DNA of 64,000 nucleotides. It comes from an uncultured Bacteroidales bacterium (lineage in GTDB: Bacteria; Bacteroidota; Bacteroidia; Bacteroidales; FEN-979). The stretch covers positions 101,626 to 165,625 of the forward strand of contig CAJAUM010000110.1 of assembly GCA_903945175.1 (NCBI GenBank), read 5' to 3'. The translations under genes and the position numbers were made by a program. Below, in pieces: positions 28,117 to 37,417 of this stretch (position 1 is the stretch's first letter; each line of letters begins with the position of its first letter). The notes under the pieces were generated by a model. The model was not told the DNA's origin. It ran no database searches and worked only from the letters and a program-made list of their open reading frames with translations.

Positions 28117-28124
28117 TATCTTTG
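28117..28124 (+). promoter_or_regulatory. -7 box of the MATE transporter gene
   Basis: TATCTTTG lies five bases before the ATG at 28130 and is back-to-back with the rnpB box, with 22 bp between the two. By the rnpB calibration the transcript would start at or next to the A of the ATG. Confidence 0.5.
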
Positions 28125-28129
28125 CACCC

Positions 28130-29494
28130 ATGAAAGATCTCAGTTATGGCAATGAGGGCAGGCTGATTCTGAAGTTTGCCATTCCCATGTTACTTGGAAA
28201 TGTTTTTCAGCAGATGTACAATATCGTCGACAGTGTTGTGGTCGGGAAATACATCGGCAAGGGAGCGTTGGCAGCTGTGGGGACATCGGGGCCCATTATT
28301 TTTCTCCTTGTATCATTTATCATTGGCATAACGATGGGGTTCACCGTTGTCGTATCCCAGTATTTTGGAGCCAAGCAGCTCGACAATGTTAAGAAGGCCA
28401 TCAATACGCTGTACGTCTTCACTTTTTTTACCTCGATCGTAGTAAGTGTGGGCGGAATCATGCTGAGCAGCTGGATTTTCAAGATCATCGATCTTGACCC
28501 GGCCATCGTTCCTGACGCCAAGTTGTTTTTATCCATATTTCTTGCGGGTTTGATCTTTCTTTTTGGATATAACGGGACCAGTGCGATCTTGCGTGGGCTT
28601 GGCGATTCAAAGACACCGCTGTACTTTTTGATAGGGTCTGTGGGGTTAAACATCATTCTCGATTTAATCTTTGTTCCTATATTCCACTGGGGTGTTGCCG
28701 GTGTGGCCATTGCTACGGTTATTTCTGAAGCCTGCGCATTTATTGCCCAGATCGTTTATCTGAACCGCTACCACAAGGTGGTAAAGTTCTCCTTCAAGGA
28801 TTTGACGTTTGACCGTGAGATCTTTAAAAAGAGCATGAGGATCGGACTGCCTACAGGATTCCAGCAAACATTTGTTGCTGCGGGTATGGTTGCGTTATAC
28901 TGGATTGTAAACAAGTTCGGTATTGATGCCAATGCGGCATACAGTGCAGCAGGAAGGATTGACAGTTTCGCGTCCATGCCGGCCATGAGTTTCGCTGTTG
29001 CGCTCTCAACTTTTGTGGGGCAGAACATGGGGGCCAATCGTCCCGACCGTGTCAAAGCAGGATTACGGGCAACCCTGATCATGACCAGTTTCATCTCTCT
29101 CATCGTCTCCCTGGTCACTGTTCTATTTGGAAGATTTCTCATGCGGATGTTCACCAACGACCCTGTTGTGATTGCAATGGGAGGGGACTATTTACGCATC
29201 ATTGGTTCATTTTACATCCTGTTTTCACTCATGTTCGTCATCAATGGTGTGTTACGCGGCGCAGGCGACACCTTGATCCCAATGTTTATAAGCCTCTTCT
29301 CCTTGTGGCTGGTCCGCATCCCGGTGGCGTACTTTCTTGCCAATAATCCTGCAATCGGCGTACACGGGATATGGTGGTCGATCCCTATCGGCTGGTTTTC
29401 GGGAGTCGTTTTATATTTTGGATATTACCGAATGGGATACTGGAAGAAGAAGGCTGTTGTAAAATATGGTTCCGGACAGGCTAAAGAGACTTAG
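28130..29494 (+). CDS. MATE family efflux transporter
   Basis: A 454-residue, 12-TM antiporter of the MATE/DinF superfamily. The opening MKDLSYGNEGRLILKFAIPMLLGNVFQQMYNIVDSVVVGKYIG is typical of the NorM/DinF-like bacterial group. A second-half repeat (RIGLPTGFQQTFVAAGMVALYWIVNKFG) and FVGQNMGANRPDRVKAGLRAT are also present. The track's GTG at 28112 lies upstream of the -7 box; the ATG at 28130 is preferred. Substrate (cations, drugs or metabolites) cannot be told. Divergent from rnpB. Confidence 0.92.
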   Translation: MKDLSYGNEGRLILKFAIPMLLGNVFQQMYNIVDSVVVGKYIGKGALAAVGTSGPIIFLLVSFIIGITMGFTVVVSQYFGAKQLDNVKKAINTLYVFTFFTSIVVSVGGIMLSSWIFKIIDLDPAIVPDAKLFLSIFLAGLIFLFGYNGTSAILRGLGDSKTPLYFLIGSVGLNIILDLIFVPIFHWGVAGVAIATVISEACAFIAQIVYLNRYHKVVKFSFKDLTFDREIFKKSMRIGLPTGFQQTFVAAGMVALYWIVNKFGIDANAAYSAAGRIDSFASMPAMSFAVALSTFVGQNMGANRPDRVKAGLRATLIMTSFISLIVSLVTVLFGRFLMRMFTNDPVVIAMGGDYLRIIGSFYILFSLMFVINGVLRGAGDTLIPMFISLFSLWLVRIPVAYFLANNPAIGVHGIWWSIPIGWFSGVVLYFGYYRMGYWKKKAVVKYGSGQAKET

Positions 29495-29499
29495 CGCGT

Positions 29500-30798
29500 T
29501 CATGCCGAAATATCATCCAGTGTTTTGGATAACTGTCGTGTGAGTTCCCTTCTTGAAAATTTTTCAATTTCCTGGCTTTGGATGGTAAGTGTTCCTCTTT
29601 TATATCCTTCATAGAGGTGAAGTATATGTTGTTTCATTTTTTCAACATCGCCAAAACCGGCAAGCAGTCCGGCCTTTGTTTCATTCAGAATTCTGGCAGC
29701 ATCACCATCTTCGGGCCCGAGGCATAAAACAGGCCGTCGGGCTGCGAGGTATTCAAAAAATTTACCTGTTAGGATCATCCTGGAATTCGGGGTGTTGTTG
29801 ATGATCAGGAGCAGCACCTGTGACTGCCGCTGGCATGTAACCACTTCGTCATGCGGCATGTAGTCAACTTTCTTAACAAACCGCGACAAACCTGATTCTT
29901 CAATTGCGGAGGTGACTGTAAAATCAACCTTACCCACCAATTTAATCTCCAGGTCGTCGGCCAGGCCGGCATGGCTGGCTACCAGACTTTTCAAGGCATC
30001 CCAGAGTGTAACAGGGTTTCGCGAACTGACCAGTGTCCCGATGTGCGCGATGGAAAATTTTTGATCAGCTTCAGGAGGCAACTGAGCCACATCGTCCGTG
30101 TCGTATCCATTTGTAATCACAATGTATCGCCGGTGCAGGATCTTATCGAAATCGTCGGCCATGGTATTGCTGATTACGGTGACCGCATTTGCATTTCGGA
30201 GAACTTTTTTCTCCAGGTTCCGGTGTTTTTTATCTGCCAGGCAGGTCAGCTTAAGGTCTTTGTAAAAATCGATGTTTGTCCAGGGATCACGGAAGTCGGC
30301 AAGCCAGGGGATTATGAATTTCGAAGCCAGCTGCATGGCAATCATGTGGGTACTGTGTGGCGGTCCGGTTGAAATAATCACATCAACAGGATGGTTCGCC
30401 AGGTACTTGATCAAAAATCGGGTGGATGGCCCGATCCAGAATTTCCGGGCATCGGGGATGAAAAAGTTGCCTCTGACCCATATGGAGAAGTCTTCGAGGG
30501 TTTTATTCTTTTTTTTCTCTGAGAGGAAGGCTGCATTGATTTTATCCTCTTTTTTCTGACCAAGCAATTTCTTGTATGCCAGATAGGGTTCCCATATGGG
30601 AAATTTCAACACTTCAATCCCTGGCGGTATATCTTTGAAGAGGGAGGTGTCCGTTTCAGGATATTCAGGGTTTTCAGGACAAAACACCACAGGTTCCCAT
30701 CCGAATTCGCGAAGGTATTTAACAAATTTCAACCATCGCTGTACACCGGCACCGCCGCTGGGAGGCCAGTAATAGGTGATGATCAGCGCTTTTTTCAT
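29500..30798 (-). CDS. Glycosyltransferase family 4-like, cytoplasmic
   Basis: A 432-residue GT-B enzyme. The N-terminus YYWPPSGGAGVQRWLKFVKYLREFGWEPVVF is the classic N-terminal fold of a group-1 glycosyltransferase. The C-terminal nucleotide-sugar domain has FSIAHIGTLVSSRNPVTLWDAL, LEIKLVGKVD, and GKFFEYLAARRPVLCLGPEDGDAARIL. It probably transfers a sugar in surface glycan assembly. It overlaps the upstream YfhO-like gene by 4 nt (ATGA), so the two are translationally coupled. Donor and acceptor are unknown. Confidence 0.88.
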   Translation of the reverse strand: MKKALIITYYWPPSGGAGVQRWLKFVKYLREFGWEPVVFCPENPEYPETDTSLFKDIPPGIEVLKFPIWEPYLAYKKLLGQKKEDKINAAFLSEKKKNKTLEDFSIWVRGNFFIPDARKFWIGPSTRFLIKYLANHPVDVIISTGPPHSTHMIAMQLASKFIIPWLADFRDPWTNIDFYKDLKLTCLADKKHRNLEKKVLRNANAVTVISNTMADDFDKILHRRYIVITNGYDTDDVAQLPPEADQKFSIAHIGTLVSSRNPVTLWDALKSLVASHAGLADDLEIKLVGKVDFTVTSAIEESGLSRFVKKVDYMPHDEVVTCQRQSQVLLLIINNTPNSRMILTGKFFEYLAARRPVLCLGPEDGDAARILNETKAGLLAGFGDVEKMKQHILHLYEGYKRGTLTIQSQEIEKFSRRELTRQLSKTLDDISA

Positions 30799-33275
30799 GC
30801 TGCGGCTTTCCTTGGTTTTCTCAACTCCAGGGCAGCCAGAATGATTACGAATGCAATAAGAATGATGGAGGAGATGAGCGAAATTTTTTCACCGACCACA
30901 TAAACGGTGGGTTCAAATTTGAACTGGAGTTTATGTTCCCCAGCAGGAAGTATCATGGCGCGCAACACATAATCGGCGCGGAAGTGGGGGGTGAGTTGCC
31001 CGTCAACGTAGGCATTCCATCCTTTTGGATAATAAATCTCAGAAAAAACGGCGAATCCGGCATTCTTTGAGCGGTAATGATATGACAATGCATTCGCAGC
31101 ATAGTCATCCAATGCGATAAAATCGGCAGAATCCTTTGCTGGTGTGAATGAATTAAGATTTTCAGAGAACGATTTATCCACGATTGCCAATGTGCCGGGG
31201 CTGAAATTATTCAATGCTTTGATTTCGGCATCGGCATTGTCAACCAACTGAACGGAGCTCACAAACCAGGCATTTCCGAGGGCCTTTGGATTTGGAAAGG
31301 CCATGGGTCGTTTGTCGTTGTTCGGAACGATAAAGTACTTCGTATTCAGCATGTTTAGTACAGGGGTACTGTCAGTACGCATGCTTTTTGCAAATGTCTG
31401 AATATCCTTCGTGATGCCATGGTCAATGAGTTCCTGGTACCGGCGTAATTTGGCGCCATGATAACCCCCGATCGATTTGTGGAAGTAGGATGTTCCTGCA
31501 TCATTGAAAACATCACCAGTCAGGTTCAATACCCTGAAATCGGGATCTTTATCCAGCAATATCTGGTTGTCGGCAGCGGATGGTTGATAAGGATTTTCGA
31601 CACGTGATTTTGAAGTAAAACTGTCGTTATTCGTGTAACGTTTGTTTACAGGGTACATATCAGCCAGGATAAGGATGGTAAGGACCAAATAGGCATATTC
31701 TTTTTTTAATTTATTATAGAGCACGGCCCATGTGATTCCTCCTGCGAGGAGGATAAAAACAAAGGCGCGAATGGCATCCATCCTGAGGATCCGCAGCCGT
31801 TCATCGCGGATGGACTGCATCAGCCATTCGGGGAACTGATATTGCTGCTGCATATATTTGTCACCTGCGCCAACGAAATCAAGAAACATTCCCGGAACCA
31901 GTGCGAAGAACAATGCAACGCCACCGGTGATGGCGAAGGCGATCTGAAGAGCATTAAAAAGTGTTTTCCGCGCTTGTCTTTTTTCGCATATCTCCCTCAT
32001 GGCTAAAATGCCAAGCAATGGAATGGTGAATTCAGCAATCACAAGGATCATGGAGACGGCCCGGAATTTATTGTATCCCGGAAGATAGTTCAGGAAAAGC
32101 TCGGTAAGCCACATGAAATTATGGCCCCAGGCCAGGAGGATGGACAATAATGTTGCGGCCAGCAGCCACCACTTAACCGGCCCTTTCACGATGATCAATC
32201 CAAGCACAAACAGAAACATGAGGATGGCCCCCACGTAAACCGGGCCGGAGGTAAAGGGTTGAGCGCCCCAGTAGAGGAACGGCAGCGGCTGGCTTATAAA
32301 CTGCCTGATTGACTCATCGGGGATCCCATTGGTTTTCATGGCCTCGGCGATCTTTGAATTTTCACTGACCTTCACGCTGGATGACCCTCCGTAAAAATCG
32401 GGAATGAGCAGCGTCATGGTTTCTCCGACTCCGTAACTCCATTGTGTTGCATAATCTTTGTCGAGTCCGGAGGTTCTGTTCTCCTTTTCGGATGTCAGTT
32501 CAGACTTGCCCCTGATGGTATATTTTCCATACTCCCACGTTGCCCACAGGCTGGTAAGGTTTGTAAGGACGGCAAAAACCAGTGCGATTAAAAGAATTGC
32601 AACTGCTTTTGCAAAGGGGATATATTCCTTAAAGCGAATCGCATGAATAAGCTTGAACAATCCCAGCAGGAGGGCAATCATCGCCAGGTAATAGGTAATC
32701 TGCGGGTGGTTTGCTTTTACTTCAAGAGAAAGGAATACGGCAGTCATCAATCCTCCCCAAAGGTACTTTCGGTTCATGGTTAGGATGATCCCGGCAATAA
32801 CCGGCGCCATGTAAGCGATGGCATGGGCTTTGGAATTGTGACCAGCTTCGAGGATGATGAAAAAATAGGAGGACATGGCAAAGGCTGCTGCACCTGCAAT
32901 TGAAAGCCAGGGATCAACGCCCATGGCCAAAAGGAGGATGAAAAATCCAAGGAAATAGAGAAAAACCAGGTTGGCAGGATGGGGTAGTCCGAGCGTGAGT
33001 ATTTTGTCGAGATAACCTAAAAGGTTCGAAGTGTATTTTGTGGAGATTTGGTATGCCGGCATCCCGCCGAACATCGAATTGGTCCAAAGCGGTTCCTGTC
33101 CTGATTTTGCCCGAAAGTCAACAATTTCCTTTGACATTCCTTTGAAATGGACGATATCACTCTGAAACATTTTTTTTCCTTCAAGCAGGGGGCTGAAATA
33201 GGCCAGGGTTATGATGACAAAGACTACGATGGCTGCAAGATAGGGGAGAAGCTTCTTAAATTCGATCTTTTTCAT
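30795..33275 (-). CDS. YfhO-family polytopic membrane protein
   Basis: The 826-residue protein has about 12 TM segments followed by an extracytoplasmic C-terminal domain and a last TM. Recognisable YfhO features are FSPLLEGKKMFQSDIVHFKGMSKE, GGMPAYQIS, SYFFIILEAGHNSKAHAIAYM and the C-terminal IYYPKGWNAYVDGQLTPHFRADYVLRAMILPAGEHKLQFKFEP. The family is GT-C-like, and members in Firmicutes glycosylate lipoteichoic acid; the acceptor here is unknown. It is coupled by a 4-nt overlap to the glycosyltransferase gene downstream. Confidence 0.85.
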   Translation of the reverse strand: MKKIEFKKLLPYLAAIVVFVIITLAYFSPLLEGKKMFQSDIVHFKGMSKEIVDFRAKSGQEPLWTNSMFGGMPAYQISTKYTSNLLGYLDKILTLGLPHPANLVFLYFLGFFILLLAMGVDPWLSIAGAAAFAMSSYFFIILEAGHNSKAHAIAYMAPVIAGIILTMNRKYLWGGLMTAVFLSLEVKANHPQITYYLAMIALLLGLFKLIHAIRFKEYIPFAKAVAILLIALVFAVLTNLTSLWATWEYGKYTIRGKSELTSEKENRTSGLDKDYATQWSYGVGETMTLLIPDFYGGSSSVKVSENSKIAEAMKTNGIPDESIRQFISQPLPFLYWGAQPFTSGPVYVGAILMFLFVLGLIIVKGPVKWWLLAATLLSILLAWGHNFMWLTELFLNYLPGYNKFRAVSMILVIAEFTIPLLGILAMREICEKRQARKTLFNALQIAFAITGGVALFFALVPGMFLDFVGAGDKYMQQQYQFPEWLMQSIRDERLRILRMDAIRAFVFILLAGGITWAVLYNKLKKEYAYLVLTILILADMYPVNKRYTNNDSFTSKSRVENPYQPSAADNQILLDKDPDFRVLNLTGDVFNDAGTSYFHKSIGGYHGAKLRRYQELIDHGITKDIQTFAKSMRTDSTPVLNMLNTKYFIVPNNDKRPMAFPNPKALGNAWFVSSVQLVDNADAEIKALNNFSPGTLAIVDKSFSENLNSFTPAKDSADFIALDDYAANALSYHYRSKNAGFAVFSEIYYPKGWNAYVDGQLTPHFRADYVLRAMILPAGEHKLQFKFEPTVYVVGEKISLISSIILIAFVIILAALELRKPRKAAA

Positions 33276-33395
33276 TGGGATTGATTATTTAAGGCACGAA
33301 TGAAAAATAAAAAAAGAAGATAATCTAACGATATCTTCTTTCTGTACAAAATTGCGTAAAATTCGGATTGATCCTGTCAATCAAGAAAAGAATTA

Positions 33396-33557
33396 TTATT
33401 CTTTATCTAATTTTTCGTCGGAAACTGTCAGTTTTTTTCTTCCTTTAGCCCTTCTGGAAGCCAGTACTTTACGACCGTTGGCCGTGGCCATGCGTTCGCG
33501 GAAACCATGTTTATTTTTTCTTTTCCTATTCGAGGGCTGGTACGTTCTCTTTGTCAT
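33396..33557 (-). CDS. rpmH: 50S ribosomal protein L34
   Basis: The gene is missing from the ORF track because of its size. On the minus strand 53 codons read [20 protein letters not shown]...[21 protein letters not shown] and end SDEKLDKE before TAA. The Lys/Arg-rich sequence is diagnostic for L34. It has its own promoter (TTG-N20-TACTTTTG) and lies between the YfhO-like gene and the GH16 gene. rnpA, often beside rpmH in other phyla, is not adjacent here. The plus-strand ORF at 33352-33588 is a shadow of it. Confidence 0.97.
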   Translation of the reverse strand: MTKRTYQPSNRKRKNKHGFRERMATANGRKVLASRRAKGRKKLTVSDEKLDKE

Positions 33558-33579
33558 CTCACATATTTTTTTGGGATTG

Positions 33580-33610
33580 CAAAAGTAGACAAATAAAAGT
33601 TTATAACCAA
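33580..33610 (-). promoter_or_regulatory. rpmH promoter (-33 and -7)
   Basis: On the minus strand TTG (33608-33610) is followed after 20 bp by TACTTTTG (33580-33587), a full Bacteroidota-type promoter. The leader to the rpmH ATG at 33557 is about 20 nt. Confidence 0.7.
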
Positions 33611-33622
33611 AATTATTTTATA

Positions 33623-35461
33623 TCAATTTTTCAGAAAGGTTGATTTATAGATAATCCGGTTATTCCGGATCAGCACGATACAATATAAACCATGAGGCAG
33701 ATGGCCTACTTTGAATTGATTGACACTTTCAGACACCGGCAAGTCAAGGAGACTCCTGGAATGGATATCGTACATGACAAGTTGAATGATGTTTTTATCA
33801 GCCAGGAGCGATGGGTCAAGTTTTACGATAAGATTTTCGGTAACCGGGTTGGGAGAGCAGGAGACCAGTGGATTTTTGGGATTGTAGTGTTGCTGCAATG
33901 AATCATCAATGGCAAAGGGCCATGTACACCCAGGCGAAGGCTGTGGGATCGTGCGTGAGGAATAACGAAGCGGAGAGTATCCGCATCCATTCAATTCACG
34001 GTAGACAAACTGAACCACCTCCCCGGGTTTAAAATTTCCAAACAGACAGCTCCTGATTCCCAGGAGATCGCGTATTGTTCCCCTGGTCCAGGATAACCCG
34101 TTATCGGTGCTGAATTCACCGCCAGCCACATTTGGCTGCAGGTGGGCTGAAAGCGAGAAATAGCACAAACTGTCGATTGGAACAGGAAGAAATTCATCAG
34201 GAGGCAGCAAAGGAGGACCCTGGGCAATGTACAGCCAGGCCGTGTCTGATTCGGTGTATCCTTCCGGGAACAGGACTTGGAGATATACAGGATAGGATTG
34301 ACCTGGCTGGGTACCTTGTTTGATCCACAGGCGAAATTTTTCGGGAGGCTGGGGAATCGGACTTTGTTCTGCGGCCATTGCAAAGGCAGGAGAGTCCCAT
34401 ATATATGTAGCACCCGGATAGTAAGGCGACCGGATAATTTTAGCTGAGGAGGCGAACGATGTATCAGTAGCACACATCTGGCAGAGATTATCCTGAATGA
34501 TAACCGGTGTTACTTTTTCACCCTTTTTTTTGTAGGCCCGCACATAATCGATCAGCATGGATTGTGGAAAGTTGGCCGGGTCGGGCACTACAGACTGATT
34601 CCCAACAGTGTTCGGCCCGGTACTCAGGCGGATGCAGAAGGGCGCGAGGGGTTGGTTATACTGTGGTGCAGAAACACAATAGGGCGGAATGACGTGCAGA
34701 TCGAGTTCTTTAACCAGCAGATTGTTCACATACCATTTTATGGAGGCGGTATCCCATTCAAGTCCAAAGGTAGTCCAGTTTGACGAGAGGTCATACAATT
34801 GTGCAGAATCGGTTAAATAGATGCTGTGGCTTTGTGAAACATGTGTTCCGTTATGGGTCCAGTGATAGGCTCCATTAAAGATGTTGCTGTTAACTCCGTT
34901 GAGTTCAAAAAGATCAATTTCGTTCCAAGCTCCCGGAGTTCCGGGATTTTCGGGTGTTCCTACCCCCCAGAGCCAGCATGCAGCGCCTTGCCCTGCTTTG
35001 TTGAAGAGTTTCACCCTTGTTTCAAGATATCCCGGGGCATAAAAATAGAAGCTCCTGAAGGCAGTATCGGCTACACTCATGGTTTTGATTTCGCCTCCAG
35101 AATAGGGGCAGTCGGGTATAATCGAAACGAGGGTATTTGAAATACGGGCTATTTCCGGTTCAACTGCCGGATTGATTGGATTGGTAGCAAAACCACGTGA
35201 ACAACTGCCATTTCCGTCATCCCATGGGCTGCTGCGATTCCATTTATCGGGGTTGAGACTGTCGGACCGGAACTCGTCATTAAAAATCAGGTTCCACCCT
35301 GGTTTTTCCAATGGATTCGGACCGGCCAGTTTTGAAATTCCCACCGATTTATTCTCACCCCCGTTCAGACAGTAAATGATATCCCACGGTGTGAATTGCG
35401 CCAACAGGGGAGCTGAATTCAGCCAAAATGCGGAAAACAGAAAGATGATCCGGGTCCTCAT
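33623..35461 (-). CDS. Secreted glycoside hydrolase family 16 protein with type IX secretion C-terminal domain
   Basis: A signal peptide (TRIIFLFSAFWLNSAPLLAQ) precedes a GH16 domain (about residues 50-305) with WNLIFNDEFRSDSLNPDKW and the catalytic WNEIDLFELNG (ExDxxE motif, nucleophile and acid/base Glu). A linker region with Ig-like or PKD-like strands follows (about 310-530). The C-terminus is a T9SS type A sorting domain (CSPNPVTENLIVKLDPS...LPHGLYCIVLIRNNRIIYKSTFLKN). Likely cleaves a beta-glucan or galactan outside the cell. The ATG at 35461 is used because the track's GTG (35467) overlaps a -7 box. No SusC/SusD genes are adjacent. Confidence 0.88.
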   Translation of the reverse strand: MRTRIIFLFSAFWLNSAPLLAQFTPWDIIYCLNGGENKSVGISKLAGPNPLEKPGWNLIFNDEFRSDSLNPDKWNRSSPWDDGNGSCSRGFATNPINPAVEPEIARISNTLVSIIPDCPYSGGEIKTMSVADTAFRSFYFYAPGYLETRVKLFNKAGQGAACWLWGVGTPENPGTPGAWNEIDLFELNGVNSNIFNGAYHWTHNGTHVSQSHSIYLTDSAQLYDLSSNWTTFGLEWDTASIKWYVNNLLVKELDLHVIPPYCVSAPQYNQPLAPFCIRLSTGPNTVGNQSVVPDPANFPQSMLIDYVRAYKKKGEKVTPVIIQDNLCQMCATDTSFASSAKIIRSPYYPGATYIWDSPAFAMAAEQSPIPQPPEKFRLWIKQGTQPGQSYPVYLQVLFPEGYTESDTAWLYIAQGPPLLPPDEFLPVPIDSLCYFSLSAHLQPNVAGGEFSTDNGLSWTRGTIRDLLGIRSCLFGNFKPGEVVQFVYRELNGCGYSPLRYSSRTIPQPSPGCTWPFAIDDSLQQHYNPKNPLVSCSPNPVTENLIVKLDPSLLADKNIIQLVMYDIHSRSLLDLPVSESVNQFKVGHLPHGLYCIVLIRNNRIIYKSTFLKN

Positions 35462-35466
35462 TTCCA

Positions 35467-35474
35467 CAAAGATA
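35467..35474 (-). promoter_or_regulatory. -7 box of the GH16 gene
   Basis: The minus strand reads TATCTTTG, an exact TAnnTTTG, ending five bases before the ATG at 35461. This implies a leaderless or nearly leaderless transcript. Confidence 0.5.
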
Positions 35475-35486
35475 TCAACTACCCGT

Positions 35487-36947
35487 TTATTTCACCGGAA
35501 TATTCTTAAGTGTTTCGATAAGGAAATCATAAAATTTCTGAACTGTGGCGATGTTGACCTTTTCATCAGGAGAGTGCGGGAAGCGGATGGTAGGGCCAAA
35601 GGAGATCATGTCCCAGCTGGGGTAGGCACCGCCTAAAATACCGCATTCCAGACCAGCATGGATGGCCTTGATTTCGGGAATGTTGCCATATTTCCTGTTA
35701 TATACATCCTGCATGGTTTTGAGGATGGGGGAATTGGGGTTTGGTTTCCAGCCCGGGTAGCTCCCATCAAACACTGATTCGGCGCCAGCCAGGTCAAACA
35801 CACTCTGCATCATTTGCTGGAGATCATCTTTGGCTGAGTCAACAGAACTGCGCATCAGGTTGCAGATTTTAATGGTTCCTTTTTCAGCCTTCACGATGGC
35901 CAGGTTGTTTGATGTTTCGACAAGGCCAGCCATTTCGTTGCTCATGCGCATTACGCCGTTCGGGCAGGCATATACTGCATTCATGCATTTGACAAGAACG
36001 GCCTGGTTTATCACTGATTTGGGCGTTTCAGCCGGAATGGCTTCGATCTTCAGGGTAGGTTCCACGGCTGAGAGTTCATGCTTGATTTTATCGGCTACCC
36101 TGCCAAGACAAGCCAGGAAAGCCTCTGTTTTGGCTGACGGAACGGCTACAATGGCAAATGATTCGCGCGGAATGGCATTGCGAAGGCTGCCACCGTCGAT
36201 TGTTGCAACCTGCAATCCATGTTTCTTATGCGCATGGTAAAGTACCCTGTTCATGATTTTGTTGGCGTTGCCGCGTCCAAGATGGATATCCACACCACTG
36301 TGGCCGCCCTTCAACCCGGTCACATTGATCTTATATCCGGTAAAATCGCCCGTTAATGGCTGATCATCATAGGTAAATTTTATGTTTCCGTTGGTTCCGC
36401 CGGCGCATCCGATATAGAGTTCACCTTCATCTTCGGAATCCATATTCACGAGGATGTCCCCTTTGAGCACGCCGGGTTTCAGTCCGATGGCCCCGGTCAT
36501 TCCGGTCTCCTCATCTGTTGTGAAAAGGGCTTCGATGGGTCCATGCTGCAGATCGGTTGCCTCGAGGATGGCCATGGTTGCTGCCACACCCATTCCATTG
36601 TCGGCACCGAGTGTTGTTCCGTTGGCGCGAACCCATTCACCATCAATGATGGTTTCGATGGGATCCTTTTCAAAGTCATGCACCTTGTCGCTGTTTTTCT
36701 GCGGAACCATGTCTAAGTGTCCTTGCAGGATAACGCCTTGGCGATTTTCCATTCCCGGAGTGGCTGGTTTCCGGATGATCACGTTTCCGACCTCATCCTG
36801 GATTGTTTCAAGGCCGAGGTTCTTGCCAAAATTGTAGATAAATTCCCTGATCTGATCTTCTTTTTTCGAAGGCCGGGGTATCTGGGTCAGGCTGTAAAAA
36901 TTTCTCCACAGCGCTTTGGGGTTGAGGTTTAAAATTTCTTTATTCAT
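35487..36947 (-). CDS. pepD: Aminoacyl-histidine dipeptidase (M20C, PepD)
   Basis: A cytosolic zinc dipeptidase of 486 residues that cleaves Xaa-His and other dipeptides. Motifs include the first metal ligands GVILQGHLDMVPQKNSD, the bridging Asp in GTTLGADNGMGVAA, the catalytic TTDEETGMTGA, GLKGGHSGVDIHLGRGNANKIM in the lid domain, and AIHAGLECGILGG near the C-terminus. The length matches E. coli PepD (485). An OPT oligopeptide transporter and PqqD-like protein lie just upstream on the same strand, suggesting peptide uptake followed by hydrolysis. Confidence 0.95.
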   Translation of the reverse strand: MNKEILNLNPKALWRNFYSLTQIPRPSKKEDQIREFIYNFGKNLGLETIQDEVGNVIIRKPATPGMENRQGVILQGHLDMVPQKNSDKVHDFEKDPIETIIDGEWVRANGTTLGADNGMGVAATMAILEATDLQHGPIEALFTTDEETGMTGAIGLKPGVLKGDILVNMDSEDEGELYIGCAGGTNGNIKFTYDDQPLTGDFTGYKINVTGLKGGHSGVDIHLGRGNANKIMNRVLYHAHKKHGLQVATIDGGSLRNAIPRESFAIVAVPSAKTEAFLACLGRVADKIKHELSAVEPTLKIEAIPAETPKSVINQAVLVKCMNAVYACPNGVMRMSNEMAGLVETSNNLAIVKAEKGTIKICNLMRSSVDSAKDDLQQMMQSVFDLAGAESVFDGSYPGWKPNPNSPILKTMQDVYNRKYGNIPEIKAIHAGLECGILGGAYPSWDMISFGPTIRFPHSPDEKVNIATVQKFYDFLIETLKNIPVK

Positions 36948-37012
36948 GTCAGATTGCTTTAAGAATAAATATAGTATAGGTTTTTGTTTAGTTCAACGTC
37001 AAAATTAGTAAA

Positions 37013-37417
37013 TTATTTGGCTTTGTAAGTTGTTCCGACCTGAATTTCACGGAAAGTTATATACCGTTGCTGATACAACATGGAAAGGAATTTGGTGACC
37101 CTGATTTCAGTCTCTTCCACAGGTTTGAGTTCTTCAGGGAATTGCTCTTTAAGCCTGTCACAGATCTTTGCAACGGATGATTGGCCATCAATGAAAAGCC
37201 ATGTATGGCCACCAAAACGGTCGAGTTTAATGTAGATAAACCTTTCCTTTGAAGCCGGCTGAAAAAGGACTGCGTTGATCCTGTTTTTGAACCTGGGCAT
37301 CAGCAATGTGATTCCGCCATCTTCTCTCACTTCATGCCCAAGCACCCTCACCGGCCTGAGGTCAAGAAAATTGGCCTTTTTTAAAATCCGGCGGCGACTG
37401 AAAAAATTCACGGTCAC
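37013..37417 (-). CDS. PqqD-like small protein next to OPT transporter
   Basis: The 134-residue protein looks like the PqqD/peptide-chaperone fold: VREDGGITLLMPRF, then YIKLDRFGGHTWLFIDGQSSVAKICDRLKEQF and TRVTKFLSMLYQQRYITF-like helices at the end. No PQQ or RiPP biosynthesis genes are present, so a classical role as a leader-peptide chaperone is not supported. The start codon overlaps the stop of the OPT gene by 4 nt, a tight coupling that suggests a role linked to the transporter. Family membership is from pattern memory. Confidence 0.65.
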   Translation of the reverse strand: MTVNFFSRRRILKKANFLDLRPVRVLGHEVREDGGITLLMPRFKNRINAVLFQPASKERFIYIKLDRFGGHTWLFIDGQSSVAKICDRLKEQFPEELKPVEETEIRVTKFLSMLYQQRYITFREIQVGTTYKAK

